Below are positions 26,587 to 36,628 of a DNA stretch of 64,000 bases, one piece after another. The DNA lies in contig CAJWBQ010000010.1 of the NCBI GenBank assembly GCA_913020115.1, forward strand, positions 1 through 64,000, read 5' to 3'. The notes below the pieces were generated by a model. The model was not told where the DNA came from. It did no database searches and saw only the letters and a list, made by a program, of their open reading frames with translations. This DNA comes from an uncultured Cellvibrionales bacterium. GTDB lineage: Bacteria; Pseudomonadota; Gammaproteobacteria; Pseudomonadales; Cellvibrionaceae. Within the stretch, counting starts at the first letter, position 1. Every line of letters starts with the position of its first letter. The position numbers and the translations under genes were made by a program.

Positions 26587-28344
26587 ATGCGACTCAGCAG
26601 TATTCTAATTTTTTTAGCCCTGGTACTCAGCACTCAAGCTAATGCCCAATTTTCTGACGGCGGTGCACTATTGGCCAATCAGGCCCCTCCTACACTTGGT
26701 CAAGCAAATGAAACAGAGACCTTTTTACGGGTAGAGGAAGCTTATCAACTAAGCACTGAAGTTCAAAATCAAGACATTGCCTTACTATGGGCAATAGCAC
26801 CCGCCTACTATTTATATAAAGACCGCTTTTCTATCAGCGCGATGATTGATGGGAAATATCAAAAACTCGACGCTCGCTTTGAGAAAGGCAAAGTTAAATA
26901 CGATGAGTATTTCAATAAAGAACTGGAAGTATTCTATAACAGCACTGAAATACTCATTAGCAAAGAAGGGCTGCCAGTACAGTTTTTACTCAAAATTAGG
27001 TCACAAGGCTGCGCAGATGCAGGCCTGTGCTACCCACCTCAAGACGAGTATTACAATGTTGACCTAAATTCGGCCACGATCAGCCCCAGCAGCAAACCAA
27101 ACTTCAAGCAGGCCGAATCAGCCAATGACACGAGCACCAGCGAGGAGACAACACTCTGGCTACCTTTGGTTTTACTCCTAGCAGTTGCCGGCGGCGCTAT
27201 CCTCAACCTTATGCCGTGCGTGTTCCCAGTTTTATCAATCAAAGCCCTAAGCATTGCTAAGGCTCAGGGTGGCCATAAAAGTCACGGCTGGGCATATACT
27301 GCCGGCGCCGTTGTCGCATTTTTACTTGTCGCCGGAGCAATGCTCATCGCCCGCGCTGGCGGCCAAGCTGTTGGCTGGGGCTTTCAACTCCAATCACCCG
27401 TACTCGTGGGCCTGCTCGCTTACTTGTTTTTTGTCATGGGGCTGAGCCTGTCTGGGCTCGCCAACTTCGGAACAAATTTGATGGGTGTGGGCCAAGGCCT
27501 AAGCACCCAAAAGGGCTTACGAGGCTCATTTTTCACAGGCGTGCTAGCGGCCGTTGTCGCCAGCCCCTGTACAGCTCCTTTTATGGGAACGGCGCTAGGG
27601 TATGCACTGACGCAAACTCCTGTCGTCAGCCTAAGCGTGTTTGCCGCCCTGGGATTTGGCATGGCGCTCCCCTTCCTACTGATTTGCCACATACCAAAGC
27701 TCAATCAATATCTACCCAAGCCCGGCGCGTGGATGGAAACATTGAAGCAGTGCCTAGCATTCCCTCTCTATCTTGCCGCGGTATGGTTACTTTGGGTTCT
27801 CGGTCGCCAAGCGGGAAGCGACAACATGGCCGCGATGGTGATCGGCGCCATTATGATTGCATTTGCACTTTGGCTAAAATCTCTTAGCCCCTCCAAAATT
27901 TCTGGAAGCATCGCCTTAGCTGCCGTTATTGGGGCCTTGTTAATTCCGTTTAATTTACTGCCAAACACCCATAAAACGGTGAGCAATGAAGGCCCCTGGC
28001 AAACTTACCAACACAGCAAGTTCGCACAGCACCAAGCGACCGGCCGCCCTATTTTTATAAACTTAACAGCCGATTGGTGCATCACCTGTCTGGCGAATGA
28101 GCGCATGACCCTCAGTACAGACGCGGTCAAGGAGGCGCTTGAGCGCCTCGACGTGATCACCCTTAAAGGCGATTGGACTAACTACAACGCCGAAATTACG
28201 ACCTTGCTTAACAAGCATGGGCGAAGTGGAGTACCTCTGTATCTGCTCTATGCAGCAAGTGGCAAAGGTGGACCACGTATTCTTCCGCAAATTTTACGCA
28301 CTGACGACCTTCTGGAAGCACTAGAATTTGCATCAAGCAACTAA
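26587..28344 (+). CDS. dsbD: Thiol:disulfide interchange protein DsbD
   Basis: Inner-membrane reductant transporter that passes electrons from cytoplasmic thioredoxin to periplasmic DsbC and cytochrome c maturation proteins. From the chosen start (585 aa): signal peptide MRLSSILIFLALVLSTQANA; N-terminal immunoglobulin-like domain with the Cys pair in GCADAGLCYPP; eight-helix membrane part with Cys in LMPCVFPVLS and VVASPCTAPF; and a C-terminal thioredoxin domain with CITC (LTADWCITC). The open frame begins at 26476, but the ATG at 26587 gives the signal peptide and has AGAGAG upstream. The same dsbD-aroQ-accB-accC order is known in Pseudomonas. The 282 bp after it hold no gene; a small ATGCAG/CTGCAT hairpin near 28398-28416 lacks a T-run. 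Confidence 0.95.
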   Translation: MRLSSILIFLALVLSTQANAQFSDGGALLANQAPPTLGQANETETFLRVEEAYQLSTEVQNQDIALLWAIAPAYYLYKDRFSISAMIDGKYQKLDARFEKGKVKYDEYFNKELEVFYNSTEILISKEGLPVQFLLKIRSQGCADAGLCYPPQDEYYNVDLNSATISPSSKPNFKQAESANDTSTSEETTLWLPLVLLLAVAGGAILNLMPCVFPVLSIKALSIAKAQGGHKSHGWAYTAGAVVAFLLVAGAMLIARAGGQAVGWGFQLQSPVLVGLLAYLFFVMGLSLSGLANFGTNLMGVGQGLSTQKGLRGSFFTGVLAAVVASPCTAPFMGTALGYALTQTPVVSLSVFAALGFGMALPFLLICHIPKLNQYLPKPGAWMETLKQCLAFPLYLAAVWLLWVLGRQAGSDNMAAMVIGAIMIAFALWLKSLSPSKISGSIALAAVIGALLIPFNLLPNTHKTVSNEGPWQTYQHSKFAQHQATGRPIFINLTADWCITCLANERMTLSTDAVKEALERLDVITLKGDWTNYNAEITTLLNKHGRSGVPLYLLYAASGKGGPRILPQILRTDDLLEALEFASSN

Positions 28345-28626
28345 ACCTGCAACTTTAGGCGACGTTAGTCACAATATATCGAATTTTATAGGCACGATGC
28401 AGCAAAACCCTGCATATGGAGGGTATATTCGTTAAATTGTGGCCAATCTTCGCCAATCCGGTAAAAACCTAAGTCCCCCCCACCCCCAACAAGCAGATTT
28501 AATCAGTTAACTTCTGCAATCTTGCGTCGAACTTCGGCTAATTAACCAATTTCTTAAAATATAATAGACAGTTACCTTATTTTGCTGCAGACTCGTTTCA
28601 CACTCTAGTAGAGCCCCGACATTATC

Positions 28627-29073
28627 ATGGCAACTATCCTCGTGTTACACGGCCCCAACCTGAACCTGCTCGGTACTCGGGAGCCTGAAATCTATGGTTC
28701 AACTACTCTGGACGATATTAATCGCCACTTAACTGACATATGCACTGCACAAGGCCACCACCTACAGGCACTGCAGAGCAACGCAGAGTACGAGCTCATT
28801 GATCGCATTCATGATGCGGCGAAAGAAGGCATCAACTTCATATTGATCAACCCTGCAGCTTTTACTCATACCAGTGTGGCGCTGAGAGATGCGCTACTCG
28901 GAGTCAAGATACCCTTTATAGAAGTGCATCTTTCAAATATTCACCAGCGTGAGCCATTCAGGGCCCACTCCTATTTTTCTGATGTCGCCCAAGGCGTCAT
29001 CTGCGGTCTCGGCGCCAAAGGCTACGAATTGGCTCTGCTGGCCGCACTGGAACAAACTGCTGAGCTCAATTAA
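28627..29073 (+). CDS. aroQ: Type II 3-dehydroquinate dehydratase
   Basis: Dodecameric cytoplasmic enzyme of the shikimate pathway that converts 3-dehydroquinate to 3-dehydroshikimate. The 148 aa protein shows the type II pattern: [18 protein letters not shown] with the catalytic Tyr and Arg, [32 protein letters not shown] with the active His, and [22 protein letters not shown] box at 28560-28565 may be part of its promoter, though I could not find a matching -35. It is followed after 45 bp by accB and accC, an arrangement common in gammaproteobacteria. Confidence 0.97.
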   Translation: MATILVLHGPNLNLLGTREPEIYGSTTLDDINRHLTDICTAQGHHLQALQSNAEYELIDRIHDAAKEGINFILINPAAFTHTSVALRDALLGVKIPFIEVHLSNIHQREPFRAHSYFSDVAQGVICGLGAKGYELALLAALEQTAELN

Positions 29074-29118
29074 ACCTGCAGCCAGCTCGCTAACAATAGA
29101 TGAACAAGAGAGATAACA

Positions 29119-29580
29119 ATGGATATTCGCAAGATCAAAAAGCTGATTGAATTACTCGAAGAATCAGACATCGGTGAACTGGAAATAAAAGAAGGTGAGG
29201 AATCTGTACGCATCAGCCGCAATGGTAACTTCATGCCTGCGCCACAATATGCCACAGCTCCCGTAGCGGCCCCGGCTGTTGCAGCTGCACCAGCCACCGC
29301 TGCAGCTCCTGCCGCCGCCCCAGAAGAGAAAAAAGAAGCCCTGAGCGGACATATCATAAAGTCGCCAATGGTAGGCACTTATTATTCTGCACCCAGTCCA
29401 GGCTCCCCCGCATTTGTACAAGTTGGCCAGCATGTTAAGCCAGGCGATGTTATATGCATTGTCGAAGCCATGAAAATGATGAACCAAATTGAAGCAGACA
29501 AAGCGGGTGTGGTTGAAGCCATTTTAGTCGAAGACGGCGAACCCCTCGAATTTGATCAGCCTCTAATTACGATTGTGTAA
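29119..29580 (+). CDS. accB: Biotin carboxyl carrier protein of acetyl-CoA carboxylase
   Basis: Carries the biotin arm between the carboxylase and transferase parts of acetyl-CoA carboxylase, the first step of fatty-acid synthesis. The 153 aa protein has an N-terminal helix/sheet for complex assembly ([20 protein letters not shown]), a flexible Ala/Pro linker (about residues 42-72) and a biotinyl domain with the modified lysine in [12 protein letters not shown]. The start ATG 29119 follows AAGAGAG. It is 44 bp ahead of accC and certainly in one operon with it. Confidence 0.97.
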   Translation: MDIRKIKKLIELLEESDIGELEIKEGEESVRISRNGNFMPAPQYATAPVAAPAVAAAPATAAAPAAAPEEKKEALSGHIIKSPMVGTYYSAPSPGSPAFVQVGQHVKPGDVICIVEAMKMMNQIEADKAGVVEAILVEDGEPLEFDQPLITIV

Positions 29581-29624
29581 TCACTGCAACACCGAATTCC
29601 ACACCGTAACTTGGAGCTGGCCCT

Positions 29625-30965
29625 ATGCTAGAAAAAATACTAATCGCCAATCGCGGCGAAATCGCATTGCGAATTTTGCGCGCCTGTAAAGAAATGGGCA
29701 TCAAAACCGTTGCTGTTCATTCGCAGGTAGACCGCAACCTGAAACACGTGCGCCTTGCCGACGAATCTGTCTGTATCGGCCCCAACTCTTCAACTCAGAG
29801 TTATCTGAATATTCCAGCCATTATCAGCGCTATGGAAATCACCGATTCGGTGGCCGTACACCCAGGCTATGGTTTTTTAGCCGAAAATGCTGACTTTGCC
29901 GAGCAGGTGCAAAAAAGTGGATTCACCTTTATTGGTCCTGATGCCGACGTTATTCGCTTAATGGGCGATAAAGTGTCGGCCATTGCCGCCATGAAAAAAG
30001 CGGGAGTTCCTACTGTGCCGGGTTCTGACGGAGCCCTGCCCGACAACAAGGAAGTCTGCCAGCAAATTGCCCGTAAGATTGGCTACCCAATTATCATTAA
30101 GGCCGCATCAGGTGGTGGTGGACGCGGCATGCGCGTGTGCCACTCTGAGGCGGCGCTATACAATTCCATTCACGTTACGAAAGCTGAAGCCAAAGCTGCT
30201 TTTGGTGACGATACGGTCTACATGGAAAAGTTTTTACAGACCCCCCGTCACGTAGAAATTCAAATCATGTCTGACGGTCAAGGCAATGCCGTTCACCTAG
30301 GTGACCGCGATTGCTCACTGCAGCGCCGCCATCAGAAAGTGCTAGAAGAAGCGCCTGCTCCAGGCATCCCTGATGACGTTCGTAAAACAACGGCCGAAGC
30401 CTGCGTACAAGCGTGTATCGACATTGGTTACCGCGGTGCAGGCACCTTTGAGTTTCTCTACGAAAACGGCCGCTACTACTTCATTGAAATGAACACGCGC
30501 ATTCAAGTTGAGCACCCCGTGACCGAGATGGTGACAGGCATTGACTTAATCAAAGAACAAATTCGAGTCTGTGCTGGGGAAAAGCTTTCTATAAAGCAAG
30601 AAGACATCGAAATCAAAGGTCACTCATTTGAATGCCGCATCAACGCGGAAGACCCAAAAACGTTTATGCCCTGCCCAGGCACCGTGAGTCAATTTCACGC
30701 ACCTGGTGGCCTTGGCATTAGAGTTGAGTCTCACCTTTACAGCGGTTATCCCGTGCCACCGCACTACGACTCAATGATCGCCAAGATTATTACTCATGGT
30801 GACGATCGTGAAACGGCCTTAAATCGCATGCGCAGTGCACTAGATGAGCTAGTGATTGACGGCATTCGAACGAATACGCCCCTGCAGCAAGACCTCGTGA
30901 GAGATACGGCTTTCAGAGAAGGCGGCGTCAACATTCACTATTTGGAGAAAAAACTGGGGCTATAG
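29625..30965 (+). CDS. accC: Biotin carboxylase of acetyl-CoA carboxylase
   Basis: ATP-dependent carboxylation of the biotin on AccB. The 446 aa length and motifs are canonical: [21 protein letters not shown] at the N-terminus, the ATP-grasp glycine loop [36 protein letters not shown], and [20 protein letters not shown] with the metal and carboxyphosphate residues. The 17-nt gap to prmA suggests that gene may be read from the same mRNA. Nothing unusual is seen. Confidence 0.98.
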   Translation: MLEKILIANRGEIALRILRACKEMGIKTVAVHSQVDRNLKHVRLADESVCIGPNSSTQSYLNIPAIISAMEITDSVAVHPGYGFLAENADFAEQVQKSGFTFIGPDADVIRLMGDKVSAIAAMKKAGVPTVPGSDGALPDNKEVCQQIARKIGYPIIIKAASGGGGRGMRVCHSEAALYNSIHVTKAEAKAAFGDDTVYMEKFLQTPRHVEIQIMSDGQGNAVHLGDRDCSLQRRHQKVLEEAPAPGIPDDVRKTTAEACVQACIDIGYRGAGTFEFLYENGRYYFIEMNTRIQVEHPVTEMVTGIDLIKEQIRVCAGEKLSIKQEDIEIKGHSFECRINAEDPKTFMPCPGTVSQFHAPGGLGIRVESHLYSGYPVPPHYDSMIAKIITHGDDRETALNRMRSALDELVIDGIRTNTPLQQDLVRDTAFREGGVNIHYLEKKLGL

Positions 30966-30982
30966 ATGCTCCAGGTATTCCC

Positions 30983-31864
30983 ATGCCTTGGCTACAATTA
31001 ATTATTAACACTCCTCGCAAGTACGCCGATTCTCTCGAAGACGCGGTACTGGCGGCGGGCGCCGTGTCGGTTACCCTACAAGACAATGCAGACGAGCCAA
31101 TTCTCGAGCCGGCCTTGGGCGAAACCCCTCTATGGACTGAAACTCGACTCTCTGCACTTTTTGATGCGGAAATTGATACTGCCAGCGCCATGGCAACGGT
31201 TCAATCTCGCTTTGGCAATCCACTGCCCGACAGCCGCTGGGAGCAGCTTGAAGACAAAGACTGGGAACGAGAGTGGATGCTAAATTATCACCCCATTCGC
31301 TGCGGGGATAATTTATGGATTTGCCCAAGCTGGCAGAAACCACCCGAACCCGAGGCGGTTAATCTCATGCTTGACCCAGGCTTGGCATTCGGTACTGGCA
31401 CGCACCCCACCACGTTTTTGTGCCTGCAATGGATTGAGCAACAGGCAATGAACGACAAACAACTGATAGACTACGGCTGCGGCTCGGGAATTCTCGGCAT
31501 CGCCAGCCTATTGCTGGGAGCTAAACAGGTAATAGGGGTAGATATTGACCCCCAAGCCCTATTAGCCACTGCTGAAAATGCACGGCGCAATCATCTACCC
31601 GCTGACAGCATGCCGGTATTCCTACCCGACGACCACCCACCTGAACCCGCCGACATCATGCTGGCAAATATTCTGGCGGGACCCTTGGCCGAACTGGCCC
31701 CCAAACTTAATGCCCTCACTAAGTCTGGCGGGCGACTGTGCCTATCTGGTATTTTAGCCACTCAAGCCGAGGCCGTAATGGCCGCTTACACTGAGTGGTT
31801 CACCTTTGACCCCATTGCTCAACAAGAAGAATGGGTGCGACTCAGCGCGATTAAAACAGGATAA
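30983..31864 (+). CDS. prmA: Ribosomal protein L11 methyltransferase
   Basis: SAM-dependent enzyme that trimethylates several residues of ribosomal protein L11. The 293 aa protein has the small N-terminal L11-recognition domain (about residues 1-95) and a Rossmann methyltransferase with LMLDPGLAFGTGTHPTT, motif I DYGCGSGILGIAS, the acidic motif II IGVDIDPQAL and the ANILAGPL post-motif. Start ATG 30983 has CCAGG upstream and follows accC closely. This order (accC-prmA-DUF3426-dusB-fis) is shared with Pseudomonas. Confidence 0.96.
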   Translation: MPWLQLIINTPRKYADSLEDAVLAAGAVSVTLQDNADEPILEPALGETPLWTETRLSALFDAEIDTASAMATVQSRFGNPLPDSRWEQLEDKDWEREWMLNYHPIRCGDNLWICPSWQKPPEPEAVNLMLDPGLAFGTGTHPTTFLCLQWIEQQAMNDKQLIDYGCGSGILGIASLLLGAKQVIGVDIDPQALLATAENARRNHLPADSMPVFLPDDHPPEPADIMLANILAGPLAELAPKLNALTKSGGRLCLSGILATQAEAVMAAYTEWFTFDPIAQQEEWVRLSAIKTG

Positions 31865-31873
31865 GCACTCCTT

Positions 31874-33391
31874 ATGACGGTTTTGGTGACACGCTGCCCT
31901 CAATGCGCAACTTCGTTTCGATTGAAACCCGCACACCTAAATTCCGCTAAAGGAGCCGTTCGCTGCGGCTCATGCCTACACATTTTCGTCGCCCGTGAAC
32001 ACCTCGTTACCCGGGCCCCTAAAAAAGTAGCCAGCGAAGACCCTCAAGCAAACCTCGAGGAAGATTCTAAAACCGAGAATCGCACCAGCACAGACGAGCC
32101 GTTGTTTTCCGAGCAAGCCCCACAGGTCGATATAAACGACGAGCCCCATTCAGAGCTTGAAACTAACTCGCCTATAGAAACAGAGATCAAGGTAGAACCA
32201 GAGGCAGAGATAGAAACAGAGACCTACCTAAAAACAAAAAATGAGGAAAACTCCGAGTTTGAACCTGATTTGCAGGTCGAAGCCTGCCCGCCCGTCGCCG
32301 AAGAAGATATGGACGATGAACCGGTCTGGACCCAAAGTGATTTTGAATCTGTATTTGCTCAGGAAGATGAAGCACCTGCACATGACCTGACCGAAAACTC
32401 ATCCAATACTGGGCCCTCTGAAGATACCTACCCCTTCGACTTTGGGGTTGAGAAAACAGATAGCTCCGAAGACGAAGCTTTGATTGAGAAAGATATTGCC
32501 GCCTTCACTTTTAGCAAGGACTTCCTAGACTCCACAGACGACTCTAGCCCAGCGAGACCAAGCGAGGATAACAATCAGTTTGATGACGTTTATGGGGATA
32601 ATATTGATGACCCTGCTAGCCACGAAGCAGATGAGGACGAAGATGATGACTCCTGGGCTGCCAACTTGCTTGAAGAACTCGGCGACGAAGAAGGGCAGCT
32701 AAACGCCAAGGAAGTCGCACAGCAAAGCCCAGATGGGCAAGCAAGGGATCTCGATGACTCATTTTTTCGCCAGCCCTCCCACGAAGCTATTCCACCTGAG
32801 TTTGCCGCCCCATTAAACGAAGAGCCCTCAGTAGAAAATTTTTCGGAAGCAGAGTCCGCTTGGCTCGACCAAATTGAACCCGAGCCTCTAGAAATCGAAA
32901 AACCGACGCCCACCAAGCCGCTCAGGAAAAGTCATTTATGGACAAGTCTGTCACTTTTGGCCGCGCTAGGGTTAATCTTGCAGTTTGCGAGTTTCAAATT
33001 TGATACCTACAGCCGAATTGAACCTTGGCGTTCAGGCTACCAATGGGTATGTAAACTTGGGCTGTGCACACTCCCAGACCTCGGTGACAAATCCAAGATC
33101 AGCACTTACAATTTAGTGGTGCGAAGCCACCCTAGCACCGCTAAAGCACTGATGGTTGACACAATTATCCTCAATTCAGCCGAGTTTCCACAGGCCTTTC
33201 CAAGGCTTGAATTAGTATTTAGCGACTCCAGCAACCAAGTTATTGCCTCTCGGCAATTTAAACCTTCGGAATACCTAGCGGGCGAACTTGCAGGGCAAAG
33301 CATTATGCCTCGACAGCGGCCCATCCACATCACTCTTGAACTGGTAGATCCGGGCCCCGAGGCCATGGGTTATAGCATTCATATCCGCTAA
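31874..33391 (+). CDS. Zinc-ribbon DUF3426 membrane protein with long acidic linker
   Basis: Unknown function; family found next to prmA in many gammaproteobacteria. The 505 aa protein starts with an MJ0042-type zinc ribbon (RCPQCATSF ... RCGSCLHIF, two CxxC knuckles within residues 8-38). A very acidic, probably disordered region of about 300 residues (about 50-345) follows, rich in Glu, Asp, Ser and Pro, then one membrane helix (about 357-377, LWTSLSLLAALGLILQFAS) and a C-terminal DUF3426 domain of about 120 residues outside the cytoplasm. The acidic part is far longer than in the compact versions I know and is the least conserved-looking segment. It starts 9 nt after prmA. Confidence 0.85.
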   Translation: MTVLVTRCPQCATSFRLKPAHLNSAKGAVRCGSCLHIFVAREHLVTRAPKKVASEDPQANLEEDSKTENRTSTDEPLFSEQAPQVDINDEPHSELETNSPIETEIKVEPEAEIETETYLKTKNEENSEFEPDLQVEACPPVAEEDMDDEPVWTQSDFESVFAQEDEAPAHDLTENSSNTGPSEDTYPFDFGVEKTDSSEDEALIEKDIAAFTFSKDFLDSTDDSSPARPSEDNNQFDDVYGDNIDDPASHEADEDEDDDSWAANLLEELGDEEGQLNAKEVAQQSPDGQARDLDDSFFRQPSHEAIPPEFAAPLNEEPSVENFSEAESAWLDQIEPEPLEIEKPTPTKPLRKSHLWTSLSLLAALGLILQFASFKFDTYSRIEPWRSGYQWVCKLGLCTLPDLGDKSKISTYNLVVRSHPSTAKALMVDTIILNSAEFPQAFPRLELVFSDSSNQVIASRQFKPSEYLAGELAGQSIMPRQRPIHITLELVDPGPEAMGYSIHIR

Positions 33392-33592
33392 ATTGCTGTT
33401 TTTAAGGCCACAAATTTCGAGAGTCTAAAAATTCGGCAATTTGTGCAATTTCTGCTTTCCTAGTAGCCCTTCTAACAGGTATCATAGCGACCCTTTTCGG
33501 CTCGGGCGGTTAAAAAATCACCTACTGCCTATCGAGAGGAATGTGCAACAACAGCACCGACTAATAAGCACAGGCAATATTGGGGTAAAACA

Positions 33593-34582
33593 TTGATTCA
33601 GATTGGTCCCTATGACATCGATAGCCAGGTGATACTTGCACCTATGGCTGGCGTCACTGACCGACCTTTTCGCCAGCTTTGCAAACAGCTCGGCGCAGGT
33701 GTGGTGGTGTCCGAAATGGTGACATCCGACATCCGCCTGTGGAATAGCCCAAAATCTCGCACTCGACTCAATCACGAAGGTGAAGTGGGTTTGCGCTCAG
33801 TGCAAATTGCCGGTGGTGACCCCGATATGATGGCACAAGCTGCTCGCTCTAACGTTGAGCGCGGCGCTGAGATTATTGATATCAACATGGGCTGCCCAGC
33901 TAAAAAAGTCTGCAAAAAATCCGCAGGCTCTGCACTGCTGCAAGACGAAGCCCTAGTCAAAACTATATTAACGCGAGTCATTGAGGCCGTAGACGTGCCC
34001 GTGACTCTAAAAATTCGCACCGGTTGGAATCCTGAAAATCGTAATGGCGTGAACATTGCCAAAATTGCAGAAGATGCCGGCATTGCTGCACTCGCTGTAC
34101 ATGGCCGCACCCGCGCCTGCCGATTCGAAGGCTCAGCCGAATACGATACCATTGCCACCATTGTGAACGCCGTTAATATTCCGGTATTCAGCAATGGCGA
34201 CATTGATTCGCCGCAAAAAGCCAAGCAGGTGCTGGACTATACAGGTGCCAGCGCCGTGATGATTGGCCGAGCGGCTCAAGGAAGACCTTGGATATTCCGT
34301 GAAGTAGACCATTTCCTACGTACAGGAAACCTACTAGCGGAACCCAGTCTACAGGAAGTCAGAGACATACTTAGCGCACATCTGTGCGAACTCCATCGCT
34401 TTTATGGCGAATACATGGGACTTCGTATCGCCCGTAAACACGTCGGTTGGTACTTGAAAACACTCGCTAATGGCGAGGCCTTTCGCAAGACCTTTATTCA
34501 ATTAGAAACAGCACAAGATCAATATAAAAACGTTCAGCATTATTTTGAACAACTGATCACACAAGAGGACATGGCGGCATGA
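33593..34582 (+). CDS. dusB: tRNA-dihydrouridine synthase B
   Basis: FMN enzyme that reduces a uridine in the D-loop of tRNAs. The 329 aa protein has a TIM barrel with [16 protein letters not shown] at the start, the catalytic cysteine in [29 protein letters not shown] and VFSNGDI motifs, and a C-terminal helical tRNA-binding domain. The start is a TTG at 33593, giving the typical MIQIGPY beginning; TGGGG lies 5-9 nt upstream. It is transcribed with fis (ATGA overlap), as in E. coli and Pseudomonas, so the 201-bp region before it probably carries the growth-rate-regulated fis promoter; a C/T-rich tract there gives no clear hexamers. Confidence 0.96.
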   Translation: MIQIGPYDIDSQVILAPMAGVTDRPFRQLCKQLGAGVVVSEMVTSDIRLWNSPKSRTRLNHEGEVGLRSVQIAGGDPDMMAQAARSNVERGAEIIDINMGCPAKKVCKKSAGSALLQDEALVKTILTRVIEAVDVPVTLKIRTGWNPENRNGVNIAKIAEDAGIAALAVHGRTRACRFEGSAEYDTIATIVNAVNIPVFSNGDIDSPQKAKQVLDYTGASAVMIGRAAQGRPWIFREVDHFLRTGNLLAEPSLQEVRDILSAHLCELHRFYGEYMGLRIARKHVGWYLKTLANGEAFRKTFIQLETAQDQYKNVQHYFEQLITQEDMAA

Positions 34583-34893
34583 ACACAGCAGAAACCTTAA
34601 TGGCAGATGCACCAGCGGATATTTCTAACGCTGCAGCAGTAGAAGCATTTTCCAATATTGATCACAACCAATCTTTGCGTGATTGCGTTGAACAGGCCAT
34701 GGATAATTACTTCAAGCATCTAGACGGGCAAGCGGTAACAGAAGTGTATGACATGGTGTTGGCCGAAGTAGAAGCGCCGATGCTAGAGGTAGTAATGAAG
34801 TATACCCGCCACAATCAGACCAAAGCAGCACAGGTGTTGGGGCTCAATCGAGGCACCCTTCGCAAGAAGCTCAAACAATACGGCCTGCTTTAA
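34579..34893 (+). CDS. fis: DNA-binding protein Fis
   Basis: Small nucleoid protein that bends DNA and activates rRNA and other growth genes. The 104 aa protein has a variable N-terminal arm (about 28 residues), the dimer core [27 protein letters not shown] and the C-terminal helix-turn-helix ([20 protein letters not shown]). The start codon overlaps the dusB stop (ATGA at 34579-34582). A clear intrinsic terminator follows at 34915-34942. Confidence 0.96.
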   Translation: MNTAETLMADAPADISNAAAVEAFSNIDHNQSLRDCVEQAMDNYFKHLDGQAVTEVYDMVLAEVEAPMLEVVMKYTRHNQTKAAQVLGLNRGTLRKKLKQYGLL

Positions 34894-34914
34894 TCACGGC
34901 TCGCAACATCGAAG

Positions 34915-34942
34915 AAAGGGGAGGCATATGCCACCCCTTTTT
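34915..34942 (+). terminator. Intrinsic terminator of dusB-fis
   Basis: A GC-rich inverted repeat (AAGGGG-A-GGC / GCC-A-CCCC with an ATAT loop and one A-A mismatch) is followed directly by TTTTT. It lies 22 nt after the fis stop codon and separates the dusB-fis unit from purH. Confidence 0.85.
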
Positions 34943-35025
34943 CAATCTGCACGATCAATTATTAGCAAGACCTTGAATCACCGCACCACCCAACCATCAT
35001 AGACCTATCACGGAACTTTCAATCC

Positions 35026-36606
35026 ATGACAAACAGCACCGATCTTGTTCAGGTAAAGCGCGCTTTAATCAGCGTATCCGATAAACACGGCATTGTGGAA
35101 TTTGCTCGAGCCCTTGCAGCTCAGGGCATAGAAATTTTATCCACCGGCGGCACTTTCAAGCTTTTACAAGAGCAGGGCATTAATGCCACTGAAGTTTCAG
35201 ACTACACAGAATTTCCAGAGATGATGGACGGCCGAGTAAAAACTCTGCACCCAAAAATTCACGGCGGCATCCTGGCGCGTCGCGGTATGGACGACGACGT
35301 GATGGGCGAGCACGGCATCAAGCCCATCGATATGGTTGTAGTGAACCTGTACCCATTTAGCCAAACCGTGGCGAACCCAGACTGCACGCTTGCTGACGCC
35401 ATTGAAAATATCGATATCGGCGGACCAACAATGGTTCGTGCTGCAGCCAAGAACAATGCCTTTGTAAACATTGTTGTTAATGCCAGCGACTACGACGGTA
35501 TTATTGCCGAAATGCAAGCCAACGATGGCTGCACGTCCCAGGCAAGCCGTTTCGACTTGGCCATCAAAGCCTACGAACACACGGCGGCTTACGATGGTGC
35601 CATTGCTAATTACTTTGGCCGCACGGTACCCGGTGGCAGCGAACACTTTCCACGCACTTTTAACACTCAACTCATAAAAACACAGGAAATGCGTTACGGC
35701 GAAAATCCACATCAAAAAGCAGCTTTCTATGTAGAACAGAATCCGCAAGAGGCCAGTATCGCTACCGCCTCACAGCTACAAGGCAAGGAATTGTCTTACA
35801 ACAACGTAGCCGATACGGACGCTGCTTTAGAAACCGTTAAGTTGTTTGAAGAACCCGCCTGTGTGATTGTTAAACACGCCAATCCCTGCGGAGTAGCGGT
35901 TGCCACCGACCTGAAGTCAGCTTACGAATTAGCCTACGCCACTGACCCCGAATCGGCGTTTGGCGGCATTATCGCCTTCAACCGAGAACTTGACGCTGAA
36001 ACTGCCAACCTCATTGTTGAACGCCAATTTGTCGAAGTCATTATTGCACCCAGTGTTAGTCAGGCTGCCATTGACGTTGTCGCATCAAAGAAAAATGTTC
36101 GCCTGTTAATTTCCGGCGCGTTCAGTGCAAACAATGTCGCTGACTTCGACTACAAGCGCGTGAATGGAGGACTGCTAGTTCAAGACCGTGACAACGGTAT
36201 GGTAAGCGCTCAAGACCTTAAAATTGTCTCTAAGCGAGTGCCTAGTGAAGAGGAGATCCGCGACCTACTATTCTCCTGGAAAGTGGCAAAAATGGTGAAA
36301 TCAAACGCTATTATTTACGCCAAAGGTTTGCGCACCATTGGTGTTGGCGCAGGTCAGATGAGCCGGATTAATTCCGCGCGTATCGCGGGCATCAAAGCCG
36401 AGCACGCCGGACTTTCCGTGCCTGGTTCTGTTATGGCGTCTGACGCATTCTTCCCCTTCAGAGACGGTATAGACAACGCGGGCAAAGCGGGTATTGCCGC
36501 GGTGATTCAGCCCGGCGGCTCTATGCGTGACGAAGAAGTCATTGCTGCTGCAGACGAGCACAAAATGGCCATGGTATTCACGGGCATGCGTCACTTCCGA
36601 CACTAA
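35026..36606 (+). CDS. purH: Bifunctional AICAR transformylase / IMP cyclohydrolase
   Basis: Catalyses the last two steps of IMP synthesis: formyl transfer to AICAR and ring closure. The 526 aa protein has the N-terminal IMP cyclohydrolase domain ([40 protein letters not shown]) and the C-terminal transformylase domain with the KHANPCGVA loop carrying the catalytic Lys-His pair and the [17 protein letters not shown] stretch. It is 22 bp upstream of purD, an operon found widely in proteobacteria. The terminator of fis lies 83 bp before it. Confidence 0.98.
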   Translation: MTNSTDLVQVKRALISVSDKHGIVEFARALAAQGIEILSTGGTFKLLQEQGINATEVSDYTEFPEMMDGRVKTLHPKIHGGILARRGMDDDVMGEHGIKPIDMVVVNLYPFSQTVANPDCTLADAIENIDIGGPTMVRAAAKNNAFVNIVVNASDYDGIIAEMQANDGCTSQASRFDLAIKAYEHTAAYDGAIANYFGRTVPGGSEHFPRTFNTQLIKTQEMRYGENPHQKAAFYVEQNPQEASIATASQLQGKELSYNNVADTDAALETVKLFEEPACVIVKHANPCGVAVATDLKSAYELAYATDPESAFGGIIAFNRELDAETANLIVERQFVEVIIAPSVSQAAIDVVASKKNVRLLISGAFSANNVADFDYKRVNGGLLVQDRDNGMVSAQDLKIVSKRVPSEEEIRDLLFSWKVAKMVKSNAIIYAKGLRTIGVGAGQMSRINSARIAGIKAEHAGLSVPGSVMASDAFFPFRDGIDNAGKAGIAAVIQPGGSMRDEEVIAAADEHKMAMVFTGMRHFRH

Positions 36607-36628
36607 TAAGACGGCGAGCATATAATCT

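Noticed and set aside
28398..28416. Small hairpin between dsbD and aroQ as terminator of dsbD
   Set aside because: A 6-bp stem without a T-run; not enough to call a terminator.
29070..29487. Minus-strand ORFs opposite accB
   Set aside because: They arise from the Ala/Pro linker codons of accB, which give Gly/Ala/Ser-rich translation on the other strand.
33540..33564. Seven-codon upstream ORF (MCNNSTD) before dusB
   Set aside because: Too short, and its ribosome site overlaps the ATG; chance occurrence is likely.
35197..35748. 183-codon ORF on the minus strand inside purH
   Set aside because: It lies wholly opposite the well-conserved purH reading frame and its translation resembles no family; long antisense frames are expected by chance here.
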